Positions 21,942-34,194 of a DNA stretch of 64,000 nt are shown here, piece by piece (the stretch's first letter is position 1; every line of letters starts with the position of its first letter). Under the pieces are notes generated by a model. It ran no database searches. It worked only from the letters and a program-made list of their open reading frames with translations, and was not told the DNA's origin. A program made the translations under genes and the position numbers. Source of the stretch: Halichoerus grypus (taxonomy: Eukaryota > Chordata > Mammalia > Carnivora > Phocidae); the NCBI RefSeq assembly GCF_964656455.1, contig NC_135722.1, positions 88,283,313 through 88,347,312 on the forward strand, given 5' to 3'.

Positions 21942-22193
21942 CTAGAAGGTGCATTTTCTTTTCTTCTTCTTTTTTTAAAGAATAATTATTCATCTATTTG
22001 AGAGAGAAAGCAGAGTGAGCAAGAGAGAACACGAGTGGGGGGGAGGGTCAGAGGGAGAGGGAGAAGCAGACTTTCTGCTGAGCAAAGAGCCTGATGCAGG
22101 ACTCGATCCCAGGACCCTGGGATCATGACCTGAGCCGAAGGCAGACGCTTCACCAACTGAGCCACCCAGGTGCCCCTAGAAAGTGCATTTTCT
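21942..22193 (-). mobile_element. Can-SINE with 18-bp target duplication
   Basis: Reverse SINE with a T-rich tail at about 21960-21980 and head ending GAGCCACCCAGGTGCCC at 22175. Flanks are CTAGAAGGTGCATTTTCT (21942-21959) and CTAGAAAGTGCATTTTCT (22176-22193), an 18-bp direct repeat with one mismatch. Body 'gagcctgatgcaggactcga' is intact. Confidence 0.96.
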
Positions 22194-22419
22194 ATAAACA
22201 ATTAAAAACAATAATGAAACTCACTCTAAGTCAATCTGCTTTTTTATTATCACCATGGACTGGCAATTCTAGACAACATATATGACATAATACTGGTCCT
22301 CACAGTGTAGACAGCTTCTACCACCGTCTCCTTTGGCATGTCACTGACCATTGCCGATTAAGAAGACTTTGGATGGAGCGCTCTGGCAATCGTTAAGTCA
22401 TCTCACTTGCATAACAGTT

Positions 22420-22600
22420 AAATGCCTGAGTTTGTCCAGTGTCTGCCTTTTCTTAGTTTTGTGACCTTCGTATGTTATTTATCCTAAATAATTCCTCATC
22501 AGTAAAGGGGAGCTAATTTAATATGATTATTGTGAGGAAGAAGTGAGTTAATTTGTGGGAAGGGTTTAATGCATATGGTAGAATTCAATATTTTAAGAAA
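22420..22600 (+). repeat. MIR SINE remnant
   Basis: 'tagttttgtgaccttcgtat' and 'attcctcatcagtaaagggg', then 'atgattattgtgaggaagaa', follow the sense MIR order. Confidence 0.75.
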
Positions 22601-22604
22601 TAAT

Positions 22605-24970
22605 ACTCCATCAGCCACTTACTCCTGGCAGTTATACTGGAATATGTCAACTTTGAGGTTAGGAAATCTTTCTTAGTCTTAATGCTCTCTGGCCTCCAAA
22701 ATGCTTTTGGCTTTCAAAAGTGCATATCATACTCCCAGGAGGCAATGGAATTCTGGGCAAAATTGCCTGGGAAGTTTGGTTCTCTGGGTCTTCTGGTCCA
22801 GCCCCAAGATGTCTAGCTTCCTAAAAAGATTAAATTTACTGAAGGTCTTTCAAAAACACAGAGGCACAGGAAATGTGAAGCACAAGGAGCCCCTGGGGTT
22901 AGGAGATAACTCCCTAAGGAAGAATCCTACAGGGATGAGTGGTGAGGCCAAGCCTGAGGTCAGGGAGAGCTCTTTTATGGCCTAGGGGGATGGGGTTTGT
23001 ATCCAGACCACACTCAGTTTTTTTTATTTTCATCTTCATCATTCTCATTTATGATTCTGAGCACATTCCATGAGCGGAGTCACCCAAAGCTTAGAGACCA
23101 TCAATCCACCCTTAGCATGGACCAAAGGATCTGGAAGGTTGATGGTCAACAGCGTTTCTAAGGCTAACCAAGTTCAGAGGCTAATAGTGCACAGACTAGG
23201 GACAGTTGAGCAAATCTGTCTAATGGGGTAAATGGCACAAACCCCCAAATCTTTTCATCTTCATCCTGCCATGAACTGGAGCCCCACAGATCATGGGTCA
23301 AGTGCTATACAGATTTAGACTGAAAAGCGCATGGAGGTCACTTGCCTTTCCATTCCTTACTCTTGTCACCATTGACCATATCTCCACAGAACCCCTTGCA
23401 CTGCTGGAGCTGTTAAGACCACCACTGGGCTCCTCTAAAGTGAGAACACTCCTAGATTATCGGCAATAGCCCCCTGAGATGAACCAGTCCTTCCGAAAAC
23501 CAGCATATTTTGGCATCTGCGGTGTATCCCCTGTGGCCTATTCACTCCTGTGAGGACCTTTCCCTCCCAGGGAAGCACTACTCTGGGATTAGTACTTGAA
23601 AAGATGACTTAGCACTTGGTCATTCTAGATAGTCACAGAATTTTCACCACATAAATTGGAAGAATTTTCAAATGGAAAGATACATTGGTCTTCTCTGAGT
23701 GAATTTTGGGATCAGCGATTATAGATCCCTGTAAGTTTTCTATTTAACCCATTTTATTTTTTTTTCTGACTTGCTGCCACATAGAGTCTATGAGATTAGG
23801 GCACCTTATCTAGTAATTTCCACGTAGAAACGAAAAATTGTTCAAAGAATAAGTCAGTATATGTGGCACCCACCTTTTTGGGTCTCTGTTGAATTTGGAG
23901 TCCTATGCCTTTTGGTAACTTAGTTTTGTGACTTTAGCAGGCACACTGAGGCTCTTTTGTGAGAAAAGTCCTTAAATCCCTGTTTAAATTGGATGAAAAG
24001 GAGGTAAAAAATTATATCTAATCTCTCTCTGTCATGTTTAAGAAATGTTTATCTACTTTTGCTTTAACATACATTGCTACCCAATTATCTTGGCCATCAG
24101 GCATCTTAGTAAAACAAATAGAAAAATTCCAAGAAATGAATAATTCCAATTTTATTGTTACATGGTCTGGTGTCTCTGTTGGAGATACACAGGGAATACA
24201 GGAAGAGGGGACAAGGAAAGAAACAACACAGAAAAAATAAGAAGCAAAAATAAATTCCCATATGTAGGTGGAGAAATAAAAGAAAATAAATTATAAAAGC
24301 AGAGGGGAGAGCATGAAGTGGATGGCACTGGGTACATGACTTAATTGTGCACTCACTGTGCTAGAATCTGAAATTTCTCTCTTCTTTGTCACTGATTAAA
24401 GGAGTGTCCTTTTCCAGCTGTGGAAGGTCCCTCCCTGCTGCCTGGGTTGCTTGAAATTGGTAAGAGAGGTAGAGCCGCATTGTTGCCTGGGGAGGGCATA
24501 ATGAGGTTGTGTGGCTTAGTGCCCAGCAGACTAAGATCTAAAGCTTTTCCGTTAGCTCACCTGGTGGCTGTGTGCAGCCTGACTTAGAGACTCCACTGAG
24601 TCAGACCAATAGAGAAAATGCAGTGCACTCCTGTTGCAAACTATGAGAAAAGATGCAGAAGTAAGGAAAGTGCTACTTATTGTCAAGCTCAGTCTCCCCA
24701 TCTGACTCCTGAAATTCACTAGGTTAGAATCAGAGGATTGTTCATGAAAGCATCTTAGTGTTCTTGCTCATCAGAGTTGGTAGGAGAAACTGGCCTAACG
24801 TAGTCCTTCTCAAGCTAATTGATCTGTTGGGCTTTTTGTTTTTTGCTTGATGATTAACTTTTCCAAGATAATTGAAGAAGAAGACTATGTTAGGGCAGAT
24901 GTGCCTCTTTCCTTCTCAAGAACATTCCTGGGCAGCTAGCAATGCAAGCAAGAAGCAGGTGATTGCAGTG
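22605..24970. other. Long unassigned stretch
   Basis: About 2.4 kb with no recognised transposon or exon. Open frames at 22701-22985 and 24034-24240 are short and unremarkable. Composition is balanced at 22.7-23.5 kb and AT-rich after 23.6 kb. Confidence 0.45.
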
Positions 24971-24974
24971 GTCC

Positions 24975-25195
24975 AGTGGAAGTGCTTTGGAGTCCACCAA
25001 TCACCCTTAAAATCTAAATGACCTGGGGCAAGTTATTAATTTGCCCCAGGTCATTTAATTAATTTGATATTTAATTTCAGTATCTTGCTTTTCTCATCCG
25101 TGAATCAGAATATGGGAAAAATTAGCACTCACCCCAAGGGTTGTTTTGGAGATCAAATGAAATAATGTGTAGGGTGCTCGAAATGTATTAGCTTT
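24975..25195 (+). repeat. MIR SINE containing an inverted duplication
   Basis: Sense MIR: 'aatgacctggggcaagttat' and 'tatcttgcttttctcatccg', then 'caagggttgttttggagatc'. Between the first two segments, where MIR should read on through CTTAACCTCTCTGTGCC, there is an inverted copy of the preceding bases (see the separate hairpin entry). Confidence 0.85.
25015..25057. repeat. Perfect 17-bp inverted repeat, 9-nt spacer
   Basis: TAAATGACCTGGGGCAA (25015-25031) and TTGCCCCAGGTCATTTA (25041-25057) are exact reverse complements around the 9-nt spacer 25032-25040. The left arm is native MIR sequence and the right arm is extra, so it was copied in reverse into the MIR. It can extrude a small cruciform or fold as a hairpin in RNA. 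Confidence 0.97.
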
Positions 25196-25199
25196 CATG

Positions 25200-25925
25200 A
25201 TCACAAATGGGATGCTAAGTTAGAGCTGCTCTTGCCTCCTGGTTTGCAAATACTTCTGCTGAGGTTGAAATTCGACATTTATAACTAGGGTCTGCATCTG
25301 CTCACTCGATGGAGGAGAGTTCTGCACCAGGGTACACTTGTGGTCCTCGGGCAGGCTAAAAATGGAGTGTCGACCTCTTTGAGAGGCCCCAATCTTGTTT
25401 TTCAGGCACATCTCATTGTGTGGTTTGGTTGCCGCTGGTTAGCAGTGAAAATAGGGCCTATTTCCAATTTAGATAAATACCTTCGCATAATGACAGGGTT
25501 TAAAAACTAGGTTGGGAGTTTCATATGAGTCAGCAGAGAGATGTGATATCAAAACTGGCAAAGTAGACTTGGATCATAATAATGGACATCTGAGAACTAG
25601 CATGAGGGAATGATGCCCGCGCTGTGTTCCTCACTGGTCAGAACTCCTTGCGAGTATTGTAATTACTTCTGAGCGTTGCAATTTAAAAGGAACATGGACA
25701 AACCAGAACAAGCTCAGAAATTCACAACCAGTGTAGCAAAGAGTCTTGGAACTATGTAACTAGAAACAGTTGAAGGAAATGGACAGACAAAACCAAAACA
25801 GGGACACTACTATTGTCTTCAAGTATTTACAAGGGAGAATAATGAATCACATTTTCCCCTTAAAAAGAGGACCCAGAGGGTTATAAGTAATCCAGTGGGA
25901 AGAAGTTTAACCAACTTTTGGTTTA
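25200..25925. other. No recognisable feature
   Basis: Unique-looking sequence; a 63-codon minus frame (25220-25411) has no known domain. Confidence 0.45.
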
Positions 25926-25929
25926 ATGT

Positions 25930-26050
25930 AAGGAAAGGACAGTCCATGAAGGTAGGAACTTTTTTTGGTTTGTTTGTTTACTGCTTTTCTCTAAGGTCTA
26001 CAATAGGGCTTGGGCACTTAGGTGTTACATGAATAAATATTTGTTCAATG
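25930..26050 (+). mobile_element. L2 LINE 3' end
   Basis: 'acagtccatgaaggtaggaa', then 'ggcttgggcacttaggtgtt' and 'gaataaatatttgttcaatg', is the sense 3' terminus of L2. A short TTTG expansion lies at 25966-25979. Confidence 0.75.
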
Positions 26051-26054
26051 AATG

Positions 26055-27175
26055 AATAATGGTTTTCAAACAGTAAGAGTTGCTTCAAAATGGAGTGGGC
26101 TTCTTCATTCCTGGAATTATCCAGACATGATCTTTGGTGAGATGGGAGAGAGGACATTCAAACACAGAGGCAGGCTGGGCTGGGTGACCTTCAGTGTCTA
26201 TACCAAACTTGAGATGGAATCATTCTATAAACCATGGGAAGGACCAGTGCCCAGCAAACAAATGTGAAGTTTGGTGCCCTTCCAAAGCGGTTTCTTACCC
26301 GTTTGTCTATCTCCAACACACCCACGCCCCACCCCCACTCCGAGGTTTGGTTATTACGGACTTATGGCTGTCAGAGGGGTTCATTCATTAACTGAAGGAT
26401 TGTTACATCCTCTCTGATCTGACAAGGACACAGCTCTCAGCTCTGACCTCCATCATCTTCTCCTGAGAGTGTCCCTGAGTGAAATCTGGCAGTCATCACA
26501 AACAGGGAAGGAGACGCTGTTCACCCAGAATTCAGAATTGGTGAGTCCTTCCTTCCTCTGATCGTTACCTCTCATCCCTACCACCAGGGAAATAACTGCA
26601 GCCCTCCGCTTACCTGCTTGGTCCCACTCTGGGCACATATCCCACCCCCACAACACACAAACTCTGTCTCTTTTTTTTTTGTCCAGAGCTGGAACCAAAT
26701 TCCCTGAGCCCCTAACTGGTGTGTAGACTTCAAGTATAAACACAATCCCTGGCATTAATCATGGGTAATAGAAACCAGAGATGAACTGTCACCTAACTGG
26801 CTATCCTGTTGCTGAGTCAATGCAACCTTTTAAAAACACACTAAGAAATACACACACAGGCTGGGAACAGAGCATGAAAGAAATTCCAAAGAATATTTTC
26901 CTTCACCCCCGCCCCCTTTTCTCTTTTTAATTGCGCAGGAATTCAGTAACCAGAAAAACATAAAGAACTAAAAATAGAACAAGGAGTTCTGAAGATTTGC
27001 AATAGAGTAGTGTGTGGAGAAAAGGCTTTTTATTATTTATATGCCATTTGTGTAGCAAGAGATGTAACTATTTCAACATGGAAAGTCTACATTGTCCATC
27101 TGGCGGCTACCTCCTCACTTCAGTTGCTGCTCTGAGCAACAATGTTGTTAGGCGTCTGTTGTAAGGGCCAGAGAA
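26055..27175. other. No recognisable feature
   Basis: Unique-looking sequence. A 100-codon minus frame (26453-26755) and two overlapping plus frames (26052-26391) show no known domain. Confidence 0.45.
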
Positions 27176-27179
27176 CCGG

Positions 27180-27410
27180 TCTTGAAGTTAAAAGATCTGA
27201 GTTTAAATTTTACTTATTTCCTTTGTTATATCTGCAACTTGGGGTAAATTATTTACCTTCTTTCTGAGTTTTAGCGAACTCACTTGCAAAATGAGTATCA
27301 AAATATCCACTGCACGGGATGTTAACGAAGATTTAATGACGTGATCATCTGTCCAGTCCCAAACCTAAAATACAGCAGGCACTTGAAAAGGGTTCATTGA
27401 TCCTATATCT
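27180..27410 (+). repeat. MIR SINE remnant
   Basis: 'aagttaaaagatctgagttt' and 'caacttggggtaaattattt', then 'cacttgcaaaatgagtatca', is a near full-length sense MIR. Confidence 0.8.
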
Positions 27411-27414
27411 GATG

Positions 27415-28090
27415 TTAGTTGGGAAACATCTCAGAAGCATGAAGCCTGACATGGCCCAAGAACACAATAGCCACCCTTCACCTGGACCACTTTATAATAT
27501 ACAAATTTACTTGTGTGTGTATATTGTTTATATTATTATTATTGATATAAAATATATATTATATATATAAATATAAAGTTTTTATTATGTCATTTCACAC
27601 TAACAATAATATTTGCAATGATATGGAATCACTTTATTGGCCATGCTCACACTCCTTACATTAGGGGTAGCAGATGCCCAGGAAGGCATAAAATACAACA
27701 TCTAGCCCAAATGATTCAGGATGGATACTTTCTAAAGAGAAGACACTTACAAGATACATACAATTAAAACAAGATGAGCAGCAAGGTAAAAATTAGAGGT
27801 GACTCACTCACTTTGTATTCATTTAGACATCCATCAGCCACAATCTGCTAAACTATGTTGCTAATTAGTACTTAAGAATTTTTCTCGGTTTCTGTCCAAT
27901 TCTTAAACCTCATTACTTCCTAGACCATTATAATATTACCTGGTGTGGTAGTATTGATGTAATTTTCCCTTTCCACAGTTATGTGGGTAAAGAATAGAAG
28001 ATAAGTCATTTCCAGAAGCCACCTAATATCTGTTAAGGAGTTAGTCTGAGGATTCAGACATGCTTTGAGTTATTTTAAAATAGAATGATT
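27415..28090. other. Unassigned, with AT-rich low-complexity core
   Basis: A run of TA/AAT low complexity at about 27525-27590; the rest is unique-looking AT-rich DNA. Confidence 0.5.
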
Positions 28091-28094
28091 TGGG

Positions 28095-28640
28095 TAAAAA
28101 TGAAACTAGGTCTGCCTAATAACCTCTACTAAGCCCTAAGCACAGGACCATGCGTGAGAGTGACTCACTAAATGTTGAATGTTAAATGAGTAAACATACT
28201 CCATATGGGTAGGCTAACTATTTTATAATTCACCATTCAAAGCGGAACACTTTTGTGCGTGAAAGGAAGAGCTATAATAAATACTCTGGAGCAACATGTA
28301 TAAATAAGACTGTCATGGAAAATCCAAAACATATGATCACTCTATCTAAAGCAGGCGACCCAGGAGAGCTGTCTGAGGTTCTTGGTATACTAGGGAGCCA
28401 GCTCTCTACAACAAATGGCATTTAACTGGACCCTGGAACTTGCAGCCCAAACTCTCTTGGAGATTCTTTGTTTAGAATCATGGAAATTACATAATACTGA
28501 GTCCAGTGATCATATCCTGCTTTGTGTTGCATTTAGCAGGTACCGTGTGCTAAAGAGAGTATTTTGTGCAATTATAGTTGATTACATAAATGGTTCTTGT
28601 TAACTTGGTCTACATAACTGGAGTGAGTCAAGGATTCTTT
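28095..28640. other. Mostly unassigned; possible MIR/L2 tail at left
   Basis: 'actaagccctaagcacagga', then 'gactcactaaatgttgaatg' (28127-28193), could be a MIR or L2 3' end. The remainder is unrecognised. Confidence 0.35.
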
Positions 28641-29210
28641 TTATTTATTTATTTATTTTTTATTTTTTTTATTGCGTTATGTTAATCATCATACATTACA
28701 TCATTAGTTTTTGATGTAGCATTCCATGATTCATTATTTGCATATAACACCCAGTGTTCCATGCAGTACGTGCCCTCCTTAATACCCATCACCAGGCTAA
28801 CCCATCCTCCCACCCCCCTCCCCTCTAGAACCCTCAGTTTGTTTCTCAGAGTCCATAGTCTCTCATGGTTCATCTCTCCCTCTGATTTCTCCCCCTTCAT
28901 TTTTCCCTTCCTTCTCCTAATGTCCTCCATGCTATTCCTTATGTTCCACAAATAAGTGAAACCATATGATAATTGACTTTCTCTGCTTGACTTATTTCAC
29001 TTAGCATAATGTCCTCCAGTCCCATCCATGTTGATGTAAAAGTTGGGTATTCATCCTTTCTGATGGCTGAGTAATATTCCATTGTATATATGGACCACAT
29101 CTTCTTTATCCATTCATCTGTTGAAGGGCATCTCGGCTCTTTCCACAGTTTGGTTATTGCGGACATTGCTGCTATGAACATTGGGGTGCATATGGCCCTT
29201 CTTTTCACTA
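28640..29210 (-). mobile_element. Young carnivoran L1, 5'-truncated
   Basis: Reverse L1 3' end: TTTA tail, 'attacatcattagtttttga', the C-rich polypurine-complement run near 28815, 'gagtccatagtctctcatgg', then ORF2. Low visible divergence from the copy at 39.7 kb and an uninterrupted ORF2 remnant indicate recent insertion. Truncation is near 29200; a target duplication is not certain ('ttcttttta' and 'ttcttttca' are candidates). Confidence 0.92.
28939..29208 (-). pseudogene. LINE-1 ORF2 C-terminal fragment
   Basis: An unbroken 89-codon frame encodes the end of L1 ORF2p, with FIAAMS, KLWKEPRCPSTDEWIKKMW, YTMEYYSAIRKDE and LSEISQAE, stopping after ICGT. The first few codons lie at or beyond the truncation point. 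Endonuclease and reverse-transcriptase domains are missing, so it cannot function. Confidence 0.88.
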
Positions 29211-29426
29211 CATCTGTTCTAAATTGTCATGGCTTTTATGATAATGAAAGCTAATACATTTGAGCACAGCATACATTTCAACCAGTTTTTGAAGAAATTG
29301 GTTTCCAGCTTCTGAATCAAACACAGGTTTTCTTAAATAATTTGCATCTTTAATTTCTTTTTTTAGGTCTGTGAAAGTTTAATTGGTGTTCTTATATTTC
29401 AGTGAATATAGCTCTTTGTATGTGAT

Positions 29427-29636
29427 TCAAAGTGAACTTCTTTTTCTAAGATTTTATTTATTTATTTGAGAGAGAGAGCATGAGCAGGGGGAGAGGCAGA
29501 TGGAGAGGGAGAAACAGACTCCCTGCTGAGCAGGGAGCTGGATGCAGGACTCGATCCCAGGACCCTGGGATCATGACCTGGGCCGAAGGCAGATGCTTAA
29601 CTGACTGAGCCACCCAGGGGCCCCTCAAAGTGAACT
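29427..29636 (-). mobile_element. Can-SINE with 12-bp target duplication
   Basis: Reverse SINE between TCAAAGTGAACT (29427-29438) and its perfect copy (29625-29636). Tail TAAGATTTTATTTATTTATT, body 'ccctgctgagcagggagctg' and head GAGCCACCCAGGGGCCCC. Well preserved. Confidence 0.97.
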
Positions 29637-29925
29637 GTTTAACATGGTCTTGTAATATAGTGGAAACATCACAGGAACAGAAAGAACAGTATTTCTCCAG
29701 AGAGAAAAGGCTCTCTCTCTGTCCCTCTTTGTGTCTCTGTGTACACAGGCATCTGTCTACCTATATTTATAGATAAAAACAAACCACACATACACACACA
29801 ACAACAACAACAACAACCACCTAACCAATGATCTTGAATACCCCTTCCAACTCCAAGTGTCTATGGTTAATGTTGAATTTTATGCTGATTCTCTGGTGAT
29901 CCTGAAGTAGGTGGTAGAATCTCAA
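29637..29925. other. Unassigned, with short (AAC)n
   Basis: Contains an ACA/AAC-rich run at about 29785-29815 that includes about six AAC units; otherwise unrecognised. Confidence 0.6.
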
Positions 29926-29929
29926 GATA

Positions 29930-30530
29930 TATTTAATTAATGTGATAGCCTTCTATTTATCAGAACGTGCCCAAATTCACTCTTAACAATAACTGAAATT
30001 CCACTTCTAGAATTCTCCCTTAATGAAATAATCCTAAATTTGAAAACAAAACCACAATATTTTGCCCAAAGATGTCTATTGCAGTATTATAAAGATTGTG
30101 AAAACTATCACTTACTTAAAATATTCAGCTAGGTCAGGGGTTCAATAATTTATGAACATTTAAATGGTGTTTTTTTCCTAGCCATAAAAATTATGTTTTT
30201 GAAAATCATGTACGTATATGAAAAATATTTTTGATGCAATAAAAAAAAACATAGGTGGGAAATAAATATCAAACTGGTAATTTTGTTGAAAATAAATTAT
30301 GTATTGGAAAATGACAGGAAGGAAATACAATAAAGTATATAATGAGTATATTTAGATGACTAAAACTGCAGGTGATTAACAGTAAAAAATGGCAAAAGAT
30401 ATCTTTATTTTAAATATTCCTTTTTTTTTTAATGTGATGAGTCTGATGTTTACTCTTCCTTCCTCTTCTTTGTACTTCTCCTTTTCCTCCTCTCCTTCTC
30501 CTCCTCATTTCCTTAACATGGCAGTAGGCA
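29930..30530 (+). mobile_element. Old L1 ORF2 end and 3' UTR
   Basis: 'attccacttctagaattctc', 'cccttaatgaaataatccta', 'aagatgtctattgcagtatt', 'gccataaaaattatgttttt' and 'gacaggaaggaaatacaata' follow the L1MC/L1ME late ORF2 to 3' UTR order in sense orientation. Frame fully decayed. Confidence 0.7.
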
Positions 30531-31625
30531 CCTTTACCTTTTGCTGCCTGGCATCAATTAAAATCTAGAAAGATTTGAAATTGCAAAAAAGTATTTTGTA
30601 AATCAATCTCAGTAGGCTAAAATTCTATTGAACTTTTTACAAATGGGTCTTCTACATTTGATCACATTTGTTTCAAAATCAATTGGAAATCTTCAATCAA
30701 GAAAATCCAGTGTTCAAGAAATCAAAAGAGGTCATCTTTTGTAGCTTTTAGAGAATTTCAATTATTGAAACTAAAGCTTGTAAACAAGACCATATTACAG
30801 AAATACATTAAAATGTATTGTTATGAAAGCAAGAGCGGAAACAAATTTAATGACTGATGAGAATTTAAATAAGGTGCAAAGTTTAATTCTGAAATTCCAT
30901 AATTGTTCATTTTGAGAAAAATATTTTAATATAGGCCCTATTTTTTATTGGATAAATTTATATTCTGTAGTGGAGTAGAATTCTATTGAGGTGTCTTAAA
31001 ATTCGCCACACCCAAATTTGGCAAAACTTAGAAAATAAATACTAAGACACAGCTTATTTAAGAAATTTTAGGTTGAAAAATATAATTTTTATGTTTTTCT
31101 CAAAATTTTTAATTTTATATATGACCAAAATGTTATTTTAGCACAAGAATTTTCAGAAGGACCCTTCCAAGGAAATAATTGTGCACTACCTAACTAACTG
31201 TTAAGCTGGTGTGATGTCTGATTGATATTCAGCAGGCACAAAGCTAACCATGTGGACGTTTTGATTTTGTGGGCCTTCAGTTCTGATTGCTTGGAATCTG
31301 TGCTGATTGGTTGGTGACTGTTTGAATATTACCCCTCCCCTGCTTTTTTTCAAAGTGAGAAGTTGTCCCTCTACTTGTATCTGTTGTTGAAGGAACACCT
31401 GACTGAGAGGGTTGTTGAAACCTGGTGTTGCATCTTCAAGCTTGGCCAAAATGAGAAGCAAGGTGAGAAAGAGCAAGGGTCCTTGGTCTCCTTTGGAGGG
31501 GAGCGGAGGGGGCCGGTATCATGTTTATCTATGGTGACTCCATGATCCTTGCTTCATTGGTTGAGCTGAACTTAAATATTCTGTTCTATTCCTGTGTAGC
31601 TACTCATATTTTTTTAAATTCATAA
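30531..31625. other. Unassigned AT-rich stretch
   Basis: Strongly AT-rich to 31170, then more balanced with a 91-codon minus frame (31201-31476) of no known domain. No repeat recognised. Confidence 0.4.
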
Positions 31626-31629
31626 CTTT

Positions 31630-32565
31630 CTTTTAGTTTTTTTCCTAATTTAATTTTATTTTTTATTGGCACATAGTTGACACACAATGTTCTCCTAGTT
31701 TCTGGTGTACAACATAGTGAGCTGACAACTCTACGTGTTATGTATGCTATGCTTTTAGTTTATTGTTTAAAGTCTGCAATTCAGTGTGTTGTAGTATATT
31801 CACAGAGTTGTGCAACCATCACCTCAATCCATTTTAAAGCATTTTATCACCCCCAGAAGAAATCCTGTGCCCATTAGCAGTCACTTCCCAGATTCCCCCA
31901 CCATCCCTCCCCCTTAGGCTAGGCAGCCACTAGTTTACTTTCTATCTCTACAGATTTGCTTATTGGGGACATTTCATGTATATGGAATCACATGTAGTCT
32001 TGTCTGATTGGCTTCTTTCACTTAGCATAACGCTTTCAAAGTCCATCCACGCTGCAGCCTGTTTTCATGTCTGCATAATATTCCATTCTCTGGCTATACC
32101 ACATTCTATGTGTCTATTCTTCAGTTGATGAGACACTTAGGTTTGTTTCTACTTTTTGATTATTATGAATACTGCTTCTGTGAATATTCTTCAGTTGATG
32201 AGACACTTAGGTTTGTTTCTACTTTTTGATTATTATGAATACTGCTTCTGTGAATATTCTATAAGTTTTTGTGTTAACACACACTTTCATTTCTCTAGTG
32301 ATATATCTATATCTAGAATTTCTGGATCACTTGCTAACTATGTTTAAAGTTTGAGAAATTGTCAGTTTCTCAAAGTAGCTGTAAATTTATACCCTCATCA
32401 ACCATGGATAAGGATTCCAACTTATCTACATTCTCACCAACACTTGTTACTATTTGTATTTTTGACTCTAGCCGTTTTCTTGGGTGTGGAGTAGTATCTC
32501 ATTGTGGTTGTGATTTGCATTTCCCTGATGGTTTCTGTAGCAAATATTATACTGTTAAAAGATAA
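31630..32565 (-). mobile_element. Old L1M 3' end carrying a tandem duplication
   Basis: Reverse L1M: 'ggcacatagttgacacacaa' and 'tttctggtgtacaacatagt' (3' UTR), then 'cactagtttactttctatct', 'atggaatcacatgtagtctt', 'tgcataatattccattctct', and further ORF2 up to 'gtatctcattgtggttgtga'. A perfect 70-bp tandem duplication sits inside. No intact frame. Confidence 0.88.
32115..32254. repeat. Perfect 70-bp tandem duplication
   Basis: Units 32115-32184 and 32185-32254 are identical at every base, and a further TATTCT (32255-32260) repeats the unit start. The host L1 is old and diverged, so identity of the two units implies a recent event or an assembly artefact. TATTCT at the unit boundaries is a possible microhomology. 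Confidence 0.97.
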
Positions 32566-32569
32566 ACGG

Positions 32570-33970
32570 AGGTACATTAAAATTCTCAAGAGTTATTTGA
32601 ACAAATACTAGTTTGAATCGGGCAGTACCAAAATAGAAGTGGTTAGGAGCACTCCACCACCACGGGCTAGGAGAAGGCTTTATAGAGCAGATGTGGAAGC
32701 AAAGCAAGGAAATCATTTGATTGCCTATAGCTGAAGTGGTTGCCTTATTTGGGAAAGCCTATTTGGCTGTTTGTGTTTGGCTGTTGTTAAATTTCATTTT
32801 TTCTGATATATGTGCCTGTATGGGAATTGGCTCTGGTTTAGGTTTTGGTTTGCTTACCTAGATGAGCAAGGCACGAGAGCCCCCAAGTCTCATGGCTTCC
32901 TTATATAATTACTTCAACAAAACCGATGCAGTCATGTGTCCTGATTGGAGTTAAAAATTATGGAATATTGCAAACATATCAGACATTCCTAAATGTGGGA
33001 TTGGATGAACAAGTGACAATGAGAGATATTTTTGAAGTTTAGCTTTAACTTACGGAGGAAGATTTGGTGAGCAGTGTCCTTGATTATCCAAGAGGCTAGT
33101 GGTCTCTGTTGAGGAAGAGTTGAGTGTAAGGTGCTCCCTTGAGACCGGAGCCTTTGCCTGCCAGCTGGCTGATGTCCATCAGTGATCAGCACATTAGCAG
33201 ATTGTGCCCAGTCCAACACCTCCGCACTTGCTCCAATGGTTTGTTTGTCTAACGGCTCTTCACCAACATGAGAAAGAGAATCACATCTCCCTTGAACGTG
33301 CATCCGTCTTTTAGTTCCCAAGATGACGTTTGCTTGCTCTGACCTTGGCAGTCTCTCTCACTCAGCCTTTTAATATATCAAATGGGTTGTGTTAAAACCT
33401 AGTTTGGGAACAAAAAGTAAGCAAGAGAAAAACGTGTCACTTCATAAGCCTCAAAACCCATTAATTTAAAGTGACTAGCACATGAGTGAAGACAAATGAT
33501 AGGACGATGATTCAGAGAGCCCGTGTCCTCATGGCCCCAGTTTCTTAGGTAGTCTTTAATTTTCGTGCATGGTGAAATTACCTGTGAAAATTCTTCTTGA
33601 AGGGTGCATGTCTGTGCCCCCAGTGTCCATTGATCTGATTCAGGGCAGAGCCTAAACAACAGTTGTTTGTTTAATAAATTCCATCATTCCCCATGTTGCC
33701 GGAATTGAGTAGGAACATGGATAATCAAAAACAGTAAATAACCCAAAGTTGTATCTTTGGCTTCCGAATAAAATATAGACCATTTTTCCTAGACTAGATT
33801 TGCTTTTCATGCTGTGTTGTGGGTGTTAGGACACTATGAGAATGATCTTAGGTGGGTGGGCTGGCAGGGAGAAACAGTAGGAACACATTCTCTATTGCAT
33901 GCCTATAGGAAACAATGCCAACTTGTTAGAGTCAAAGCCTTCAACCTCATCTCCTGCTATTTTCCCACTT
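32570..33970. other. Long unassigned stretch
   Basis: About 1.4 kb of unique-looking sequence. Minus frames at 32989-33321 (110 codons) and 33399-33659 (86 codons) show no known domain. The balanced-composition part at 33050-33350 could be conserved non-coding DNA. Confidence 0.4.
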
Positions 33971-33974
33971 GATA

Positions 33975-34190
33975 ATCTACACCCTAGCCACATTGGGATA
34001 CTTAACATTTATTAAATTTACTTTTTTGTTCTTTATTTCTTTGCATGTGCCGTTCCCTTTGGAAAGTTCTTCCACCAATTTGTCCATCTGATGAATTCAT
34101 GTTAATTCTTCAAGATTTATTTCAATAGTCCTCCCTGTGAAGCCTTCCCTGACCCCATGTGCTCCCTTAGCCCAGAACTGACCAAATAAA
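33975..34190 (+). mobile_element. L2 LINE remnant
   Basis: 'ttctttgcatgtgccgttcc', 'gttaattcttcaagatttat' and 'gtgaagccttccctgacccc' are classic sense L2 3' UTR segments. Confidence 0.8.
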
Positions 34191-34194
34191 AAAA

